NCBI GenBank assembly: GCA_028064945.1
Contig: JAPTWQ010000046.1
Location: 9,515 to 73,514, forward strand
Direction of reading: 5' to 3'
From: Nitrospiraceae bacterium
GTDB taxonomy: Bacteria > Nitrospirota_A > Leptospirillia > Leptospirillales > Leptospirillaceae
Length of the DNA: 64,000 nucleotides
Shown here: positions 9,617 to 17,972 of the stretch, piece after piece
Layout of the letters: each line of letters opens with the position of its first letter
How positions within the stretch are numbered: the first letter of the stretch is position 1
Position numbers and translations under genes: made by a program
The notes under the pieces: generated by a model
The model's database searches: none
Told to the model about the DNA's origin: nothing
What the model saw: only the letters and a program-made list of their open reading frames with translations

Positions 9617-10329
9617 GAGACGCCTTCCGTCATTTCTCCATTTTCCGCATCCCCGGACGATCCGGACAGAGAAGCATATTCCGAGAGTCTTCGGTCAAAA
9701 TCATCCAGCCACTGAGCATCGACAAAGGCTTTCAGAATTCGATTCACCTCGTAGCGCTCGGCCTCTTTCGATGCTCCCTTGAGCTTTCTGAGAAAACCCA
9801 TTTCAACGATCCTGTTCACATGGACCAGAATGCGCTCCTTAAGACGAACATCATTTTTCGTCTCCGGAAGAAAGACCCTCATCTGGTCCACGATCTCATC
9901 CGCCGACAATATAAGCCGGGAGTCTCCGCTTTCGGCATCGAACTGGGCAAGCTTCGACCGAATAAGGACCAGGAGAAGGCTCACCTGGTAGCCCAACTGA
10001 CGCTTCGGAATCAGGGCTGGAAGCGCCGAATCTGTCGAAACACCTAAAACGGGCTCCTTCTGCTTCAGATAGGCAAACCCCTCTGTTTCGTCGATCAAAA
10101 GGTCCAGCCCAAGTACAGCCACATAGTCCCGAACCCGGGAGGAAAGCTTCAGAAGAGACTGCCACAGAAGCGGCGTTCCCTCCCGAATGAGAACCCCCTT
10201 TAAGAGTGCTATCAAAACCCGGGAAAGGGCAGGAGAAGCCCCCAATCCCTCCTCACCCAAAGCGGGTGGGAAGGAATTGAGAGCAGAACTCCCGGTCCCC
10301 GACTCTTCCTTTTGATACTCTGCCATCAT
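9613..10329 (-). CDS. jetB: Wadjet subunit JetB (MukE/kleisin-associated, DUF4194)
   Basis: A 238-residue protein placed between the kleisin-like JetA and the SMC-like JetC. In the family, JetB corresponds to the MukE/MksE winged-helix (KITE) subunit that binds the kleisin. The central part (GFAYLKQKE...RQLGYQVSLLLVLIRSKLAQFD) fits DUF4194, and the region around residues 165-210 (ILVHVNRIVEMGFLRKL...YEVNRILKAFVDAQWL) has the winged-helix pattern. It begins with two ATG codons at 10329; either could serve. It overlaps jetC by four bases and lies about 50 bases after jetA. The assignment rests on operon position plus these patterns. Confidence 0.85.
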   Translation of the reverse strand: MMAEYQKEESGTGSSALNSFPPALGEEGLGASPALSRVLIALLKGVLIREGTPLLWQSLLKLSSRVRDYVAVLGLDLLIDETEGFAYLKQKEPVLGVSTDSALPALIPKRQLGYQVSLLLVLIRSKLAQFDAESGDSRLILSADEIVDQMRVFLPETKNDVRLKERILVHVNRIVEMGFLRKLKGASKEAERYEVNRILKAFVDAQWLDDFDRRLSEYASLSGSSGDAENGEMTEGVS

Positions 10330-10382
10330 GCATGTTCCTCTTATTAATGGTGGAAGTTCCCTTAAACGGGAGTGTCCGTCTA

Positions 10383-11819
10383 TTACCTGAAAAAGAGGAT
10401 TTCCGGGAGGGTAGCCTTACGGACTATTCCTTCCGGATCGGTCCAGACAACCGGCCAGGAACGCTCCTCGTCGATTGTGGCCTTTGGATTTTCCGCAGCA
10501 AGACTCAAATAGACAACAATTTCCGACAACCCCTGTGTCAGGGGATAGTCCTCAAGAATACCGGAAAGGGAAACAGATCTGCGGGTTGCCAGGGCAGCCG
10601 AGATCCGTCTTTCAAGCTTTCCTTTGTCCACATAGATCTGTTCGAAAAGCAGGTCTGAGGGAATCGCCTCTTCTCCAGAAGCCAGAATCCGGTCGGGAAA
10701 CTGTGGTCTGACGGTCGGCCGGTAAAGAGGGCGATCCATCGGGAGATGGATTTCGCAAGCAGGCTCCGAAAGAATCATAAAATCCTTTTCCGGAGGGTTC
10801 CCCCTCACAAAAATCGCTTTCTTCTCAACATTACGAATAATGTCCAGTATCCGCCTGTTTTCGAGCCATGCCTGGTCGTCCAGAAATCGTCTAAACTGCT
10901 CTGACAGTCTGGCAACAGTCCTCTGCGCCACATCCCCTGCCTCAAGCCAGTCGTAGTGAATGCGTAGAAGACGACGATCCGGCCGGAGCATTTTCACCGC
11001 CTCCAAAGAAAAGGCGGCCTCCAGCAGGGAGGAAAGCTCCTCTTGCCTGGAAGGGGACATAAGGAAGTCCCAGAAGGCACGGAAGCTCTTTCCCTGGTCT
11101 GAGTCGGAAATCGCATCGCGTTCGCCGAAGATCTCGTGAAGCAGTGCCCCTTTGCCTCCTTCCCATGTAGCAATCCGCTCTCTCACTTCCCGGTCGAGGT
11201 TGCGAAAGTTTTGCTCGACCTCCCTGAAGTCCGAAAGAAGCCCCCTGGCAATCCCGTCGACCTGAAGGAAGCGCTCCCGAAGAGCCGTTTCATCCATCAA
11301 AACAACATCCCCTCCCCTTATCCTGGCAATCTCGGCATCAAGTTGCGATTTTCTCCGCTCAAGCTCCCGGATACGTATTTCAGGATCGGTTTCGCTACCA
11401 TCTGTCATCTGGCGAAGGAGTTCGAAGATGGTCAGAAGACGGGATTCCGTCCCGACGAACTGACGTTGCTCCAGACTCAGCAACCATTCGATGGCTTTTT
11501 CCGTTGCTGGCGTGAGATCAAGATGGGGCTCATCGCTCTCGAGAGGATAATATTTCCTGAGCCAACCGCGTTCGTCAGAGGCCCAGTCCTCGATATACTC
11601 CCGGGCTTCTTTGGGAAAAATCTCGTTTCCAACGATCTCCCTGAGGGAGTAGAGGGTATCATCCAGAAGGGAAACGATCTCAGCAAGTGACAGGGTCCGC
11701 ACATTGGGAAGGATGTAAACCTGATGGAGAAAGCTTATGACAAGGGGGGCGTGATCAGCGGACAGAAGGCGCCATGCCGGGTGGTTGCGTCTAAGAGAGT
11801 CAAGTGCCGAGTAGTCGAT
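10383..11819 (-). CDS. jetA: Wadjet subunit JetA (kleisin-like, DUF3375), probable ATC start
   Basis: JetA is the kleisin subunit (MukF/MksF-like) that bridges the JetC heads. The conserved DUF3375 N-terminus is present: DYSALDSLRRNHPAWRLLS..HAPLVISFL. However, the first ATG/GTG/TTG in this frame is a GTG at 11702, which would delete about 39 conserved residues and has no ribosome-binding site. Upstream of the conserved start there is an in-frame TAG, and the only plausible initiator is an ATC at 11817-11819, exactly where relatives begin. It is preceded by AGGGAG at 8-base spacing. I therefore annotate 478 residues with an ATC start; an ATG-to-ATC mutation is the alternative. The remaining domains look intact, and the gene leads the operon. 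Confidence 0.82.
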   Translation of the reverse strand: MDYSALDSLRRNHPAWRLLSADHAPLVISFLHQVYILPNVRTLSLAEIVSLLDDTLYSLREIVGNEIFPKEAREYIEDWASDERGWLRKYYPLESDEPHLDLTPATEKAIEWLLSLEQRQFVGTESRLLTIFELLRQMTDGSETDPEIRIRELERRKSQLDAEIARIRGGDVVLMDETALRERFLQVDGIARGLLSDFREVEQNFRNLDREVRERIATWEGGKGALLHEIFGERDAISDSDQGKSFRAFWDFLMSPSRQEELSSLLEAAFSLEAVKMLRPDRRLLRIHYDWLEAGDVAQRTVARLSEQFRRFLDDQAWLENRRILDIIRNVEKKAIFVRGNPPEKDFMILSEPACEIHLPMDRPLYRPTVRPQFPDRILASGEEAIPSDLLFEQIYVDKGKLERRISAALATRRSVSLSGILEDYPLTQGLSEIVVYLSLAAENPKATIDEERSWPVVWTDPEGIVRKATLPEILFFR

Positions 11820-11931
11820 TGGAAACGCTCCCTAATTGTTCCAAAGATCAGGTTTGATTTTATTTCTCGAAGAACTTGATCTGCTTCGGATCTATTTTAG
11901 GGGAGGGATTTTTTAAGAAATGGCAAACTAT

Positions 11932-12007
11932 TGGTGGAGGGTACGAGAGTCGAACTCGTGGCCTTCAGGGTGCGATCCTGACGCTCTCCCAACTGAGCTA
12001 ACCCCCC
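11932..12007 (-). tRNA. alaT: tRNA-Ala (anticodon CGC)
   Basis: A 76-base cloverleaf with encoded CCA. The acceptor stem GGGGGGT/ACCCTCC includes the G3:U70 pair that identifies alanine tRNAs. The D arm is GCTC/GAGC, the anticodon stem TCAGG/CCTGA encloses loop ATCGCAC (anticodon CGC), and the T arm is ACGAG-TTCGACT-CTCGT. Its 3' end faces the Wadjet operon about 110 bases away, so it could share a transcript with jetA or mark an integration site. Confidence 0.95.
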
Positions 12008-12102
12008 AAGAATCATTTCAGCAGAATAGCAGATGCCCCGACCTTGGGCAAGGGCATTTTTTTAGATTTCAGGCAAAATCAATCGTCTTGCACTCTTGAC
12101 CA

Positions 12103-12777
12103 TTATCGATGGTCATCCAGAAAAACCTTTCGTCCGACAATACGCATCGTCCCCCTGGACAAAAATGAAAGCGATTCAATATAGGCCTGATGCTCCAGAG
12201 GGCGCATCCTCTCCGAAAGAGTTGACTCGGTGTCACCTTCCAGAACAGGCTCCACCTTTTGAAGGATGATAGGGCCTGTATCCATTCCCTCATCAACAAC
12301 ATGGACGGTAACCCCCGTAAAGCGAACACCGTAGTCGATGGCCTGCCGGTGGGCCGCCATTCCGGGAAAACTCGGAAGAAGTGATGGATGGATGTTCAGA
12401 ATCTTACCCGGGAAAGCCTCGATCAGAGATTTTCCGATAATCCGCATGTAACCGGCAAGAGCGACCGCATCGACACTTAAAGCAGAAAGCTCCTCCAAAA
12501 TGGCTTTTTCGTGGCTCTCGCGTGAAGCAAAGTCCCTGGACGGAAAGAGCAATGACGGAATATTGAGCGACTTCGCCCGGTCCAGAACCTTGGCACCGGG
12601 CTTGTCGCAAATCACAACAACCGGGTCAACCATGGGAAGAGGCCCATCATCCCCTTTTTGGCAGGCCCTGATGATTGCTTCTGCATTTGTCCCCGAGCCA
12701 GAGGCAAAAATCGCAAGACGAAGTTTTCTGGCCGACGCAAAAAGATCGGCGCCCTTATCGCTAGAAGGATCTGTCAT
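12103..12777 (-). CDS. purN: Phosphoribosylglycinamide formyltransferase
   Basis: PurN transfers a formyl group from 10-formyl-tetrahydrofolate to GAR, the third step of purine synthesis. Visible motifs are the phosphate-binding loop FASGSGTNAEAI, the catalytic-region INIHPSLLPSFPG with its essential Asn and His, and DEGMDTGPII with the catalytic Asp. I start at the ATG at 12777 (MTDPSSDKG), giving 224 residues. A longer frame to 12855 would overlap purM too far and add unrelated sequence. The start overlaps the purM end by 17 bases, so the two steps are coupled in one operon. The C-terminus is slightly long compared with E. coli PurN. Confidence 0.93.
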   Translation of the reverse strand: MTDPSSDKGADLFASARKLRLAIFASGSGTNAEAIIRACQKGDDGPLPMVDPVVVICDKPGAKVLDRAKSLNIPSLLFPSRDFASRESHEKAILEELSALSVDAVALAGYMRIIGKSLIEAFPGKILNIHPSLLPSFPGMAAHRQAIDYGVRFTGVTVHVVDEGMDTGPIILQKVEPVLEGDTESTLSERMRPLEHQAYIESLSFLSRGTMRIVGRKVFLDDHR

Positions 12778-13816
12778 AAACCACTTCTCCGCCGCCTGGA
12801 ATAATTTCACCCAGCAAATACCAGGACTCCCCCCGGTCGGAAAGAAATTTTTCAAACAGCTCCTTCTCTCCCGGAGGAACCATGATCACAAGGCCGATCC
12901 CCATATTGAAGACGCGAAACATCTCCCTTGACGTAACCGATCCCCTCTCCTGAAGATCGGAGAACAAAGCCGGTCTTGGCCAGGCTCTGGGGTTGATCCG
13001 CGCCGACATGTTCGCAGGAAGGATCCGGGGAACATTTTCCGTGATTCCGCCACCGGTGACATGAACGAGCCCCGTAATGGAAAATTCCCGGAGGAGGTCA
13101 AGCACCAGGGAAACATAAATCCTGGTCGGAGCCAGGAGAAGGTCTGCCCAGCTCTTGCTCGGCTCAAACGGAACAGGATCATGGGGCCGGATCCCTGCAT
13201 CTTCGATCAGGATTTTTCGGACAAGGGAAAAACCATTGGAATGGATCCCGGTCGATGCGATTCCGTAAATGGCATGTCCGGGTTCAAGCTTTTTTCCATC
13301 AACGATTTTAGGTCGATCGGCTATTCCCACCGCAAATCCGGCAAGATCATAGCCTCCTTCTGGGTAGACCCCCGGCATTTCAGCCGTTTCCCCACCCAGA
13401 AGAGCGGCCCCGGCCTGACGGCAACCCTCGGCAATGCCTTCAAGGATCGCCTTGCCAGAAGTCAGGTCAAGCCTTCCAGACGCATAATAATCCAAAAAAT
13501 AAAGGGGCTCCGCGCCCATGACAACAATATCGTTGACGCACATCGCAACCAGGTCGATCCCGATCGAGTCATGGCGGTTGGCCCATTCGGCCACCTTGAG
13601 CTTTGTTCCGACACCGTCTGTCCCCGACAGAAGGATAGGATCTTCGTACTGTTTCCAGTCGGGCCTGAAAAGCCCTGCAAACCCGCCGACACCGGAAACG
13701 ACTCCACTGCGGTTTGTCGAAGCGGCCAAAGGCTTTATCGCATCAACCCATGCATTCCCCCGATCGATCGATACGCCGGCCTTCTCATAATGCTCTTCCC
13801 CGCCTTTTTCGCCCAA
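12761..13816 (-). CDS. purM: Phosphoribosylformylglycinamidine cyclo-ligase
   Basis: PurM (AIR synthetase) closes the imidazole ring using ATP, step five of purine synthesis. The 351-residue protein has the family N-terminus (YEKAGVSIDRGNAWVDAIK), the ATP-site phrase DPILLSGTDGVGTKLKVA, MCVNDIVVMGAEPLYFLDYYA, LLGGETAEMPG and the glycine-rich VTGGGITENVPRILP. Length is close to the family norm of about 345. It is first in a purM-purN pair. Upstream, 392 bases separate it from a divergent gene at 14209, so its promoter must lie in that gap. Confidence 0.95.
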   Translation of the reverse strand: MGEKGGEEHYEKAGVSIDRGNAWVDAIKPLAASTNRSGVVSGVGGFAGLFRPDWKQYEDPILLSGTDGVGTKLKVAEWANRHDSIGIDLVAMCVNDIVVMGAEPLYFLDYYASGRLDLTSGKAILEGIAEGCRQAGAALLGGETAEMPGVYPEGGYDLAGFAVGIADRPKIVDGKKLEPGHAIYGIASTGIHSNGFSLVRKILIEDAGIRPHDPVPFEPSKSWADLLLAPTRIYVSLVLDLLREFSITGLVHVTGGGITENVPRILPANMSARINPRAWPRPALFSDLQERGSVTSREMFRVFNMGIGLVIMVPPGEKELFEKFLSDRGESWYLLGEIIPGGGEVVYDRSF

Positions 13817-14208
13817 AACCCCTCCTCATATTGCAAAGAAAAGAACCGATAAGCTTTTTGAAGAAAAAACACCCATCAAAACACGCATTTTCCAGAACCC
13901 CGGAAGGGAGGAAAACACTCACAAAAACCTCTCCAAACAATAACCAAAGTCTCGACGAAGTTCAAACAGACTGACGACAAAAAACAGATCCAAGGGAAAA
14001 TCCAAACACCCATGTCTCGCTGTCAAAAAGTGGGCAAAGACGAACCATAAATACATATTATTAAAACTTTATCATCGATGACAAGAAGTCGTCCTGGTGG
14101 TATGATGACGCACAGAATAAAGAAGATCAACCATTAGCCATCATTTTAGGTTCTGCAGACTTTTTTAGAATTCTTTCACCCAACAAGCGGCAATAAGGAG
14201 AGACGGAA
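13817..14208. other. Divergent intergenic region between purM and exported protein gene
   Basis: This 392-base AT-rich spacer separates two divergent transcription units. It holds the promoter at 14078-14106 for the rightward genes and presumably a purM promoter. No purine riboswitch fold or RNA gene was recognised in it. Confidence 0.5.
14078..14106 (+). promoter_or_regulatory. Sigma70-type promoter with extended -10
   Basis: ATGACA (5 of 6 to TTGACA), 17-base spacer, TATGAT (5 of 6 to TATAAT), with TGG directly before the -10, which fits an extended -10. It leaves an approximately 100-base 5' leader before the ATG at 14209. Confidence 0.6.
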
Positions 14209-15357
14209 ATGATACCCCACCAGAAAGATCAGAAGTCCCTGCGACAAAAACCATCCATCCCAGCAATCGTTCTGGCCTGTGCGATTTTCCTCTCCTCCTC
14301 CGCCTGCGGCAACGGCAACATGTTTAACGGAGTTTCCGGAAATGGAACAGGAACACTTGCAGGTGCCGAGTCGGTTGCCTCAACGGATATCACAAACGGC
14401 AACTACTCCGCCGCCATTTCGGCCCTTCAGCCCTATTGCCCGCAAAACACCTGTCCCGACACAACGTCAACGATCATTCTTTCAGATGCCTACCTCGCCA
14501 CCGGAACATCTTCAAATGTCACGACCGTTGCAGCGATCCAGAGTTCATCAAATACCCGGACCGGACTGAACCAGATTGCGGCAGCCAACCTTTCAGGAGA
14601 AGATTCAAACCAGATTCTGGCAACACTGATTGCCGATGCCACTAATAGCCCAAGCGCCAATCAGACCATCACTTCCATCTCTCAGGCGATTCCTTGCGCG
14701 ACAAACAACACCTGTACCCAACCCGGAGTGGAAAATCTTCAGGTCGCGATCGAGCTTCTGGTCAATGAGGGACTCACCGAAACAAACTGCCAATCGGGTG
14801 TCTCCCCCACCTGCGATGCCGGACTGGCCTCCATGTACATGATCGATGTCTCCGCCTATATCATGACCGCCATTTCCTATCAGAGCGGACTCATCTACAA
14901 CACGGCGCTTCCTACCCCGGCCTTTGAGCTGTGCACAGCCAATTCAACCCTTACGGGAACGGCAGGAACAACAAGTTGTACCACCACTCTTTCGGCCTCC
15001 ACAATAAACAGCCACCTCGGGGGCAATACGGCAATTGTCGATGATATTTGCAACCTTCTCTACAATGGTGTCACAGCCTCCACCCAAGATCCATGCGGGA
15101 CACAGCCCGGATCCGTTTCAGTCTCCTATACCACGATCGCCCCACCAGGTCTTGTCGAGGTTCTTCCGACGATCCTGAACTCCCTTGGGACCACCTCCGC
15201 GGGGCAAACGGTCACCAACTCCGCCTATGAGTTTTTAAACACACTCCTCACCTGTCAGACAAGTTGTACATCCAGCACCCAGACAACAGCACCTACAACG
15301 GCTCCAACCTCTTCAAACATTTTAGCAATCGTCTCAAACTATATGGCCCAGATTTAG
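14209..15357 (+). CDS. Exported cysteine-paired protein, possible lipoprotein
   Basis: I do not recognise a family. The 382-residue protein starts with a basic stretch and a hydrophobic signal segment ending LSSSAC. C33 could be lipidated, though the -3 residue is serine rather than the usual leucine, so a plain secreted protein is possible. The mature part is rich in Ser, Thr, Asn and Ala and has six close cysteine pairs (such as CPQNTC, CATNNTC, CQSGVSPTC, CQTSC), suggesting disulfide bonds outside the cytoplasm. The region DITNGNYSAAISALQPYC resembles a single TPR-like helix pair. It is followed 100 bases later by an outer-membrane barrel gene, so the two may act together at the cell surface. 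Confidence 0.6.
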   Translation: MIPHQKDQKSLRQKPSIPAIVLACAIFLSSSACGNGNMFNGVSGNGTGTLAGAESVASTDITNGNYSAAISALQPYCPQNTCPDTTSTIILSDAYLATGTSSNVTTVAAIQSSSNTRTGLNQIAAANLSGEDSNQILATLIADATNSPSANQTITSISQAIPCATNNTCTQPGVENLQVAIELLVNEGLTETNCQSGVSPTCDAGLASMYMIDVSAYIMTAISYQSGLIYNTALPTPAFELCTANSTLTGTAGTTSCTTTLSASTINSHLGGNTAIVDDICNLLYNGVTASTQDPCGTQPGSVSVSYTTIAPPGLVEVLPTILNSLGTTSAGQTVTNSAYEFLNTLLTCQTSCTSSTQTTAPTTAPTSSNILAIVSNYMAQI

Positions 15358-15456
15358 GGAAGGACTCATTCACTTGAATCATTCGACCGACAAAGAATCA
15401 TCAAGGTGATGTTTCGGGAAAAACAGAATCAAGGACAAACAACACAGGATGGAGCA

Positions 15457-16620
15457 ATGGAAACCAACTTTCGCAAACAAAGTCCCCTGAACGTCTTACC
15501 ACTTCTTGGAATCACCGGAGCACTCCTGTCGCTGGCCATCGGTGTCACTCCAGCAATTTCTGCTCCCAGCGGCCTTGCCGGAACAGCGCTGTTCGAACAA
15601 AATCCCTTTCTCTACCAGGGAACGATCCCCCTTGGAATGGGCGGAGCATTCACAGCCGTTGCCGATGATGAAAATGCGGTTTTCTACAATCCAGCCGGTC
15701 TCGACAACATCCAGACATCCTCATTCAAGCTGATCAACATCACCGCGGACATGACCTATCCCGACTTTTTAAACATGTACAACTCCTACAAAAGCGACAC
15801 GAACCTGTCCGGAACGGCCCAGACCGCCGCATTCATCGATACATTCAATACCTATGCAGGACAATCCCTCTACGCCCGGGTGGGAGACTACTCAAACTAC
15901 ACGACCCATGATTTTTCCATCGGACTTCTCACCAACAACCAGGTCATGGCCAGCGCCAACCCTGTCGTCACAACAAACAACCTTGCCTCGATCGCGACCC
16001 TTTCAGACACGGGAGTTGTCGTTTCAGGCGCCTATGGCTTCATGGACCACCATCTCCAGATCGGCGGAACCCTCATGGGACTTGAGCAATATTTTCTCGA
16101 CATCCCCGAACTTTCAGCCGCACAGGCCTCATCAAGCGGCAGCAGCATCCTGACAAAAAACATGACCAACGGATTTGGACTCGATGCCAACATCGGAGCG
16201 ATCTACCACTTTGATCTCCCCCTGAATCCCACCATCGGAGCAACGATCCAGAACATTGGATCTGCGGATTTCGGAGCCGGTGGAAACATCCCCGAGATCA
16301 TCAACGCTGGAGTCGGCCTCGACCCAGACATCGGGTTCGGACGTCTTCTCTTCGATATTGACTATGATGACGTGGGAAACTACCTCTACTACACAGGAGA
16401 TTCGCTCTGGCTCCATACCCACATGGGTATTCAGTACCAGTTTCCGGCAATCCTCACTCTTTCCGCCGGAATGTATCAGGGGTACCCAACAGTCGGGGTT
16501 GGGGTCGACCTCTGGGCCGTCGAGGTCAATGCGACCTATTACACAGAAGAAGCCGGAGTCGTTCCTGGCCAGAATCCCGACCATATCATCTCTCTTCAGG
16601 TTGCCTTTGGCTGGATGTAA
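15457..16620 (+). CDS. Outer-membrane beta-barrel protein (PorV/OmpP1-like)
   Basis: The protein has a signal peptide (hydrophobic stretch ending near ISAPS) and then LGMGGAFTAVADDENAVFYNPAG. This is the classic start of the FadL/OmpP1 and PorV/PorQ outer-membrane families, in which a conserved ADDxxAxxxNPAG segment precedes the barrel. The rest alternates polar and aromatic residues in short strands, and the chain ends at VAFGWM, with an aromatic near the C-terminus as barrel proteins often have. I prefer the ATG at 15457, preceded by AGGA at 7-base spacing, over a GTG at 15406. Substrate is unknown; hydrophobic compound uptake or type IX-like surface roles are known for relatives, but neither is shown here. 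Confidence 0.75.
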   Translation: METNFRKQSPLNVLPLLGITGALLSLAIGVTPAISAPSGLAGTALFEQNPFLYQGTIPLGMGGAFTAVADDENAVFYNPAGLDNIQTSSFKLINITADMTYPDFLNMYNSYKSDTNLSGTAQTAAFIDTFNTYAGQSLYARVGDYSNYTTHDFSIGLLTNNQVMASANPVVTTNNLASIATLSDTGVVVSGAYGFMDHHLQIGGTLMGLEQYFLDIPELSAAQASSSGSSILTKNMTNGFGLDANIGAIYHFDLPLNPTIGATIQNIGSADFGAGGNIPEIINAGVGLDPDIGFGRLLFDIDYDDVGNYLYYTGDSLWLHTHMGIQYQFPAILTLSAGMYQGYPTVGVGVDLWAVEVNATYYTEEAGVVPGQNPDHIISLQVAFGWM

Positions 16621-16661
16621 CAGAGCGCTCCCAAATAATTTGTTGGCCCACCTGATCTTTT

Positions 16662-16703
16662 GGGGAACCAGGCAGAAATCCCCGGTTCCTCAAAGTCCTT
16701 TTT
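16662..16703 (+). terminator. Probable rho-independent terminator
   Basis: GGGGAACC (16662-16669) pairs with GGTTCCTC (16684-16691) with one mismatch, followed after 7 bases by a run of five T. It lies 42 bases after the barrel-gene stop and before the acetyltransferase start. Confidence 0.5.
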
Positions 16704-16725
16704 CCCCATCGGAAAGTCCAGGGAC

Positions 16726-17184
16726 ATGAACCAGTCCATCTCTATCGAACCGGCCACACAAAAGGATGTTCGAGCCCTTCTGGAGCTTCTTAAAATCCTC
16801 TTTGAAATTGAAGACGAGTTCGGATACGATCGAAAAAAACAGGAGGCAGGACTTCATCTCATCATTCAATCGGACAGTTCGGTGGTTCTTGTCTGTCGGG
16901 AAGAGAAAAGCAAACGCATTCTGGCAATGGCGACAGTTCAGCTTCTCATATCGACCGCGGAAGGAGGGCTCTCAGCCCAGGTGGAAGATGTTGTGGTCCA
17001 TCCCGATTCAAGAAACCAAGGAATCGGATCCCGGCTTCTTGACCACTGCCGGGCCTGGAGCATCGCGCGCGGGGCGCTCAGAATGCAGCTCGCAGCTGAT
17101 GACCGAAACATTAAAGCGGAAAAATTTTATATAAACAATGGATGGATCCGTTCCCGGATGAGACTGTTCCGAAAAACACTTTGA
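16726..17184 (+). CDS. GNAT-family N-acetyltransferase
   Basis: The 152-residue protein has the GNAT core. The central strand VEDVVVHPDSRNQGIGSRLLDHC carries the acetyl-CoA pyrophosphate-binding motif A (R/Q-x-x-G-x-G/A, here RNQGIG). The end AAEDR-like DDRNIKAEKFYINNGW is the usual motif B with the conserved Tyr/Asn region. The acceptor cannot be told from sequence; small molecule or protein amines are possible. I start at the ATG at 16726 (MNQSISIEPAT) because the upstream extension is unlike the family. The gene converges with rnc with a 33-base gap. Confidence 0.8.
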   Translation: MNQSISIEPATQKDVRALLELLKILFEIEDEFGYDRKKQEAGLHLIIQSDSSVVLVCREEKSKRILAMATVQLLISTAEGGLSAQVEDVVVHPDSRNQGIGSRLLDHCRAWSIARGALRMQLAADDRNIKAEKFYINNGWIRSRMRLFRKTL

Positions 17185-17217
17185 CAAGATAAGAATTCAT
17201 TGAAGATCCAGAAGGAA

Positions 17218-17943
17218 CTAAAGGTCACGGGTCGTCCGCGCAAGACGGGCAAGGGCAGCCTGCGCCGCTTTTTGCTCAGCCTCTTTTTTCGACCTTCCGC
17301 TTCCCTCTCCGTAAGATCTGCCCCGTATCAAAACCTGGACATCAAATTCCTTCTGATGGTCGGGCCCCCGTTGGGCCACAATCTCATATTGGGGAAGGAT
17401 CTCAAGCTCGCGCTGACAGTACTCCTGAAGGTCCGTCTTGTAGTCCAGAATGGAAGCGACCGATACGGTTGTCTCAACCGCCTTTTTGAAGTGGGTCAGG
17501 ATGAATCTCCTTGCCGCCTCAAGTCCTCCATCAAGATAGATCGCCGCAATGACGGCCTCAAGAGCGTCGGCAAGAATCGAGCTTTTCTCTCGTCCCTGGG
17601 TCAGTTCCTCCCCTTTTCCGACACGCAAATAGGATCCGATGTCCAGGAGGCGGGAGATTTCCGCCAGGGATGGTTCTGAAACGATACGCCCCTTGAACTT
17701 CGAAAGAGTCCCTTCGGGATAGTCCGGATGAGCGGACATCAGATGTTCTGCAATAACAAGCCCCAGAACGGTATCCCCCAAAAATTCGAGCCGCTCATTA
17801 TTGGACTGGCGTCCATGACGAGGGTCCGACATATAGGATTTGTGGGTGAGCGCGTCCTGCAGGAGGTCTATATTACGGAAGCGATAATTGAGTGCGGACT
17901 CAAGTTCATTGAGATTTCTCTGGGTTGAGTATCGGGGAGTCAA
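17218..17943 (-). CDS. rnc: Ribonuclease III
   Basis: RNase III cuts double-stranded RNA in rRNA precursor and mRNA processing. The signature NNERLEFLGDTVLGLVIAEHL (near residue 45) contains the catalytic Glu/Asp residues, with the second acidic cluster at LADALEAVIAAIYLDGG. The C-terminal 75 residues (DYKTDLQEYCQRE...GSGRSKKEAEQKAAQAAL) form the double-stranded RNA-binding domain. Length is 241, normal for bacteria. It is the last gene of the long minus-strand cluster, 29 bases after fabF; the acpP-fabF-rnc order is conserved in many bacteria. Confidence 0.96.
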   Translation of the reverse strand: MTPRYSTQRNLNELESALNYRFRNIDLLQDALTHKSYMSDPRHGRQSNNERLEFLGDTVLGLVIAEHLMSAHPDYPEGTLSKFKGRIVSEPSLAEISRLLDIGSYLRVGKGEELTQGREKSSILADALEAVIAAIYLDGGLEAARRFILTHFKKAVETTVSVASILDYKTDLQEYCQRELEILPQYEIVAQRGPDHQKEFDVQVLIRGRSYGEGSGRSKKEAEQKAAQAALARLARTTRDL

Positions 17944-17972
17944 AGGCTTTACCCTTCCGGAGAGGTGACCTC

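Noticed and set aside
10260..11931. Sigma70 promoter for the jet operon
   Set aside because: TAAAAT-type -10 elements occur between tRNA-Ala and jetA, but no -35 match lies at a correct distance.
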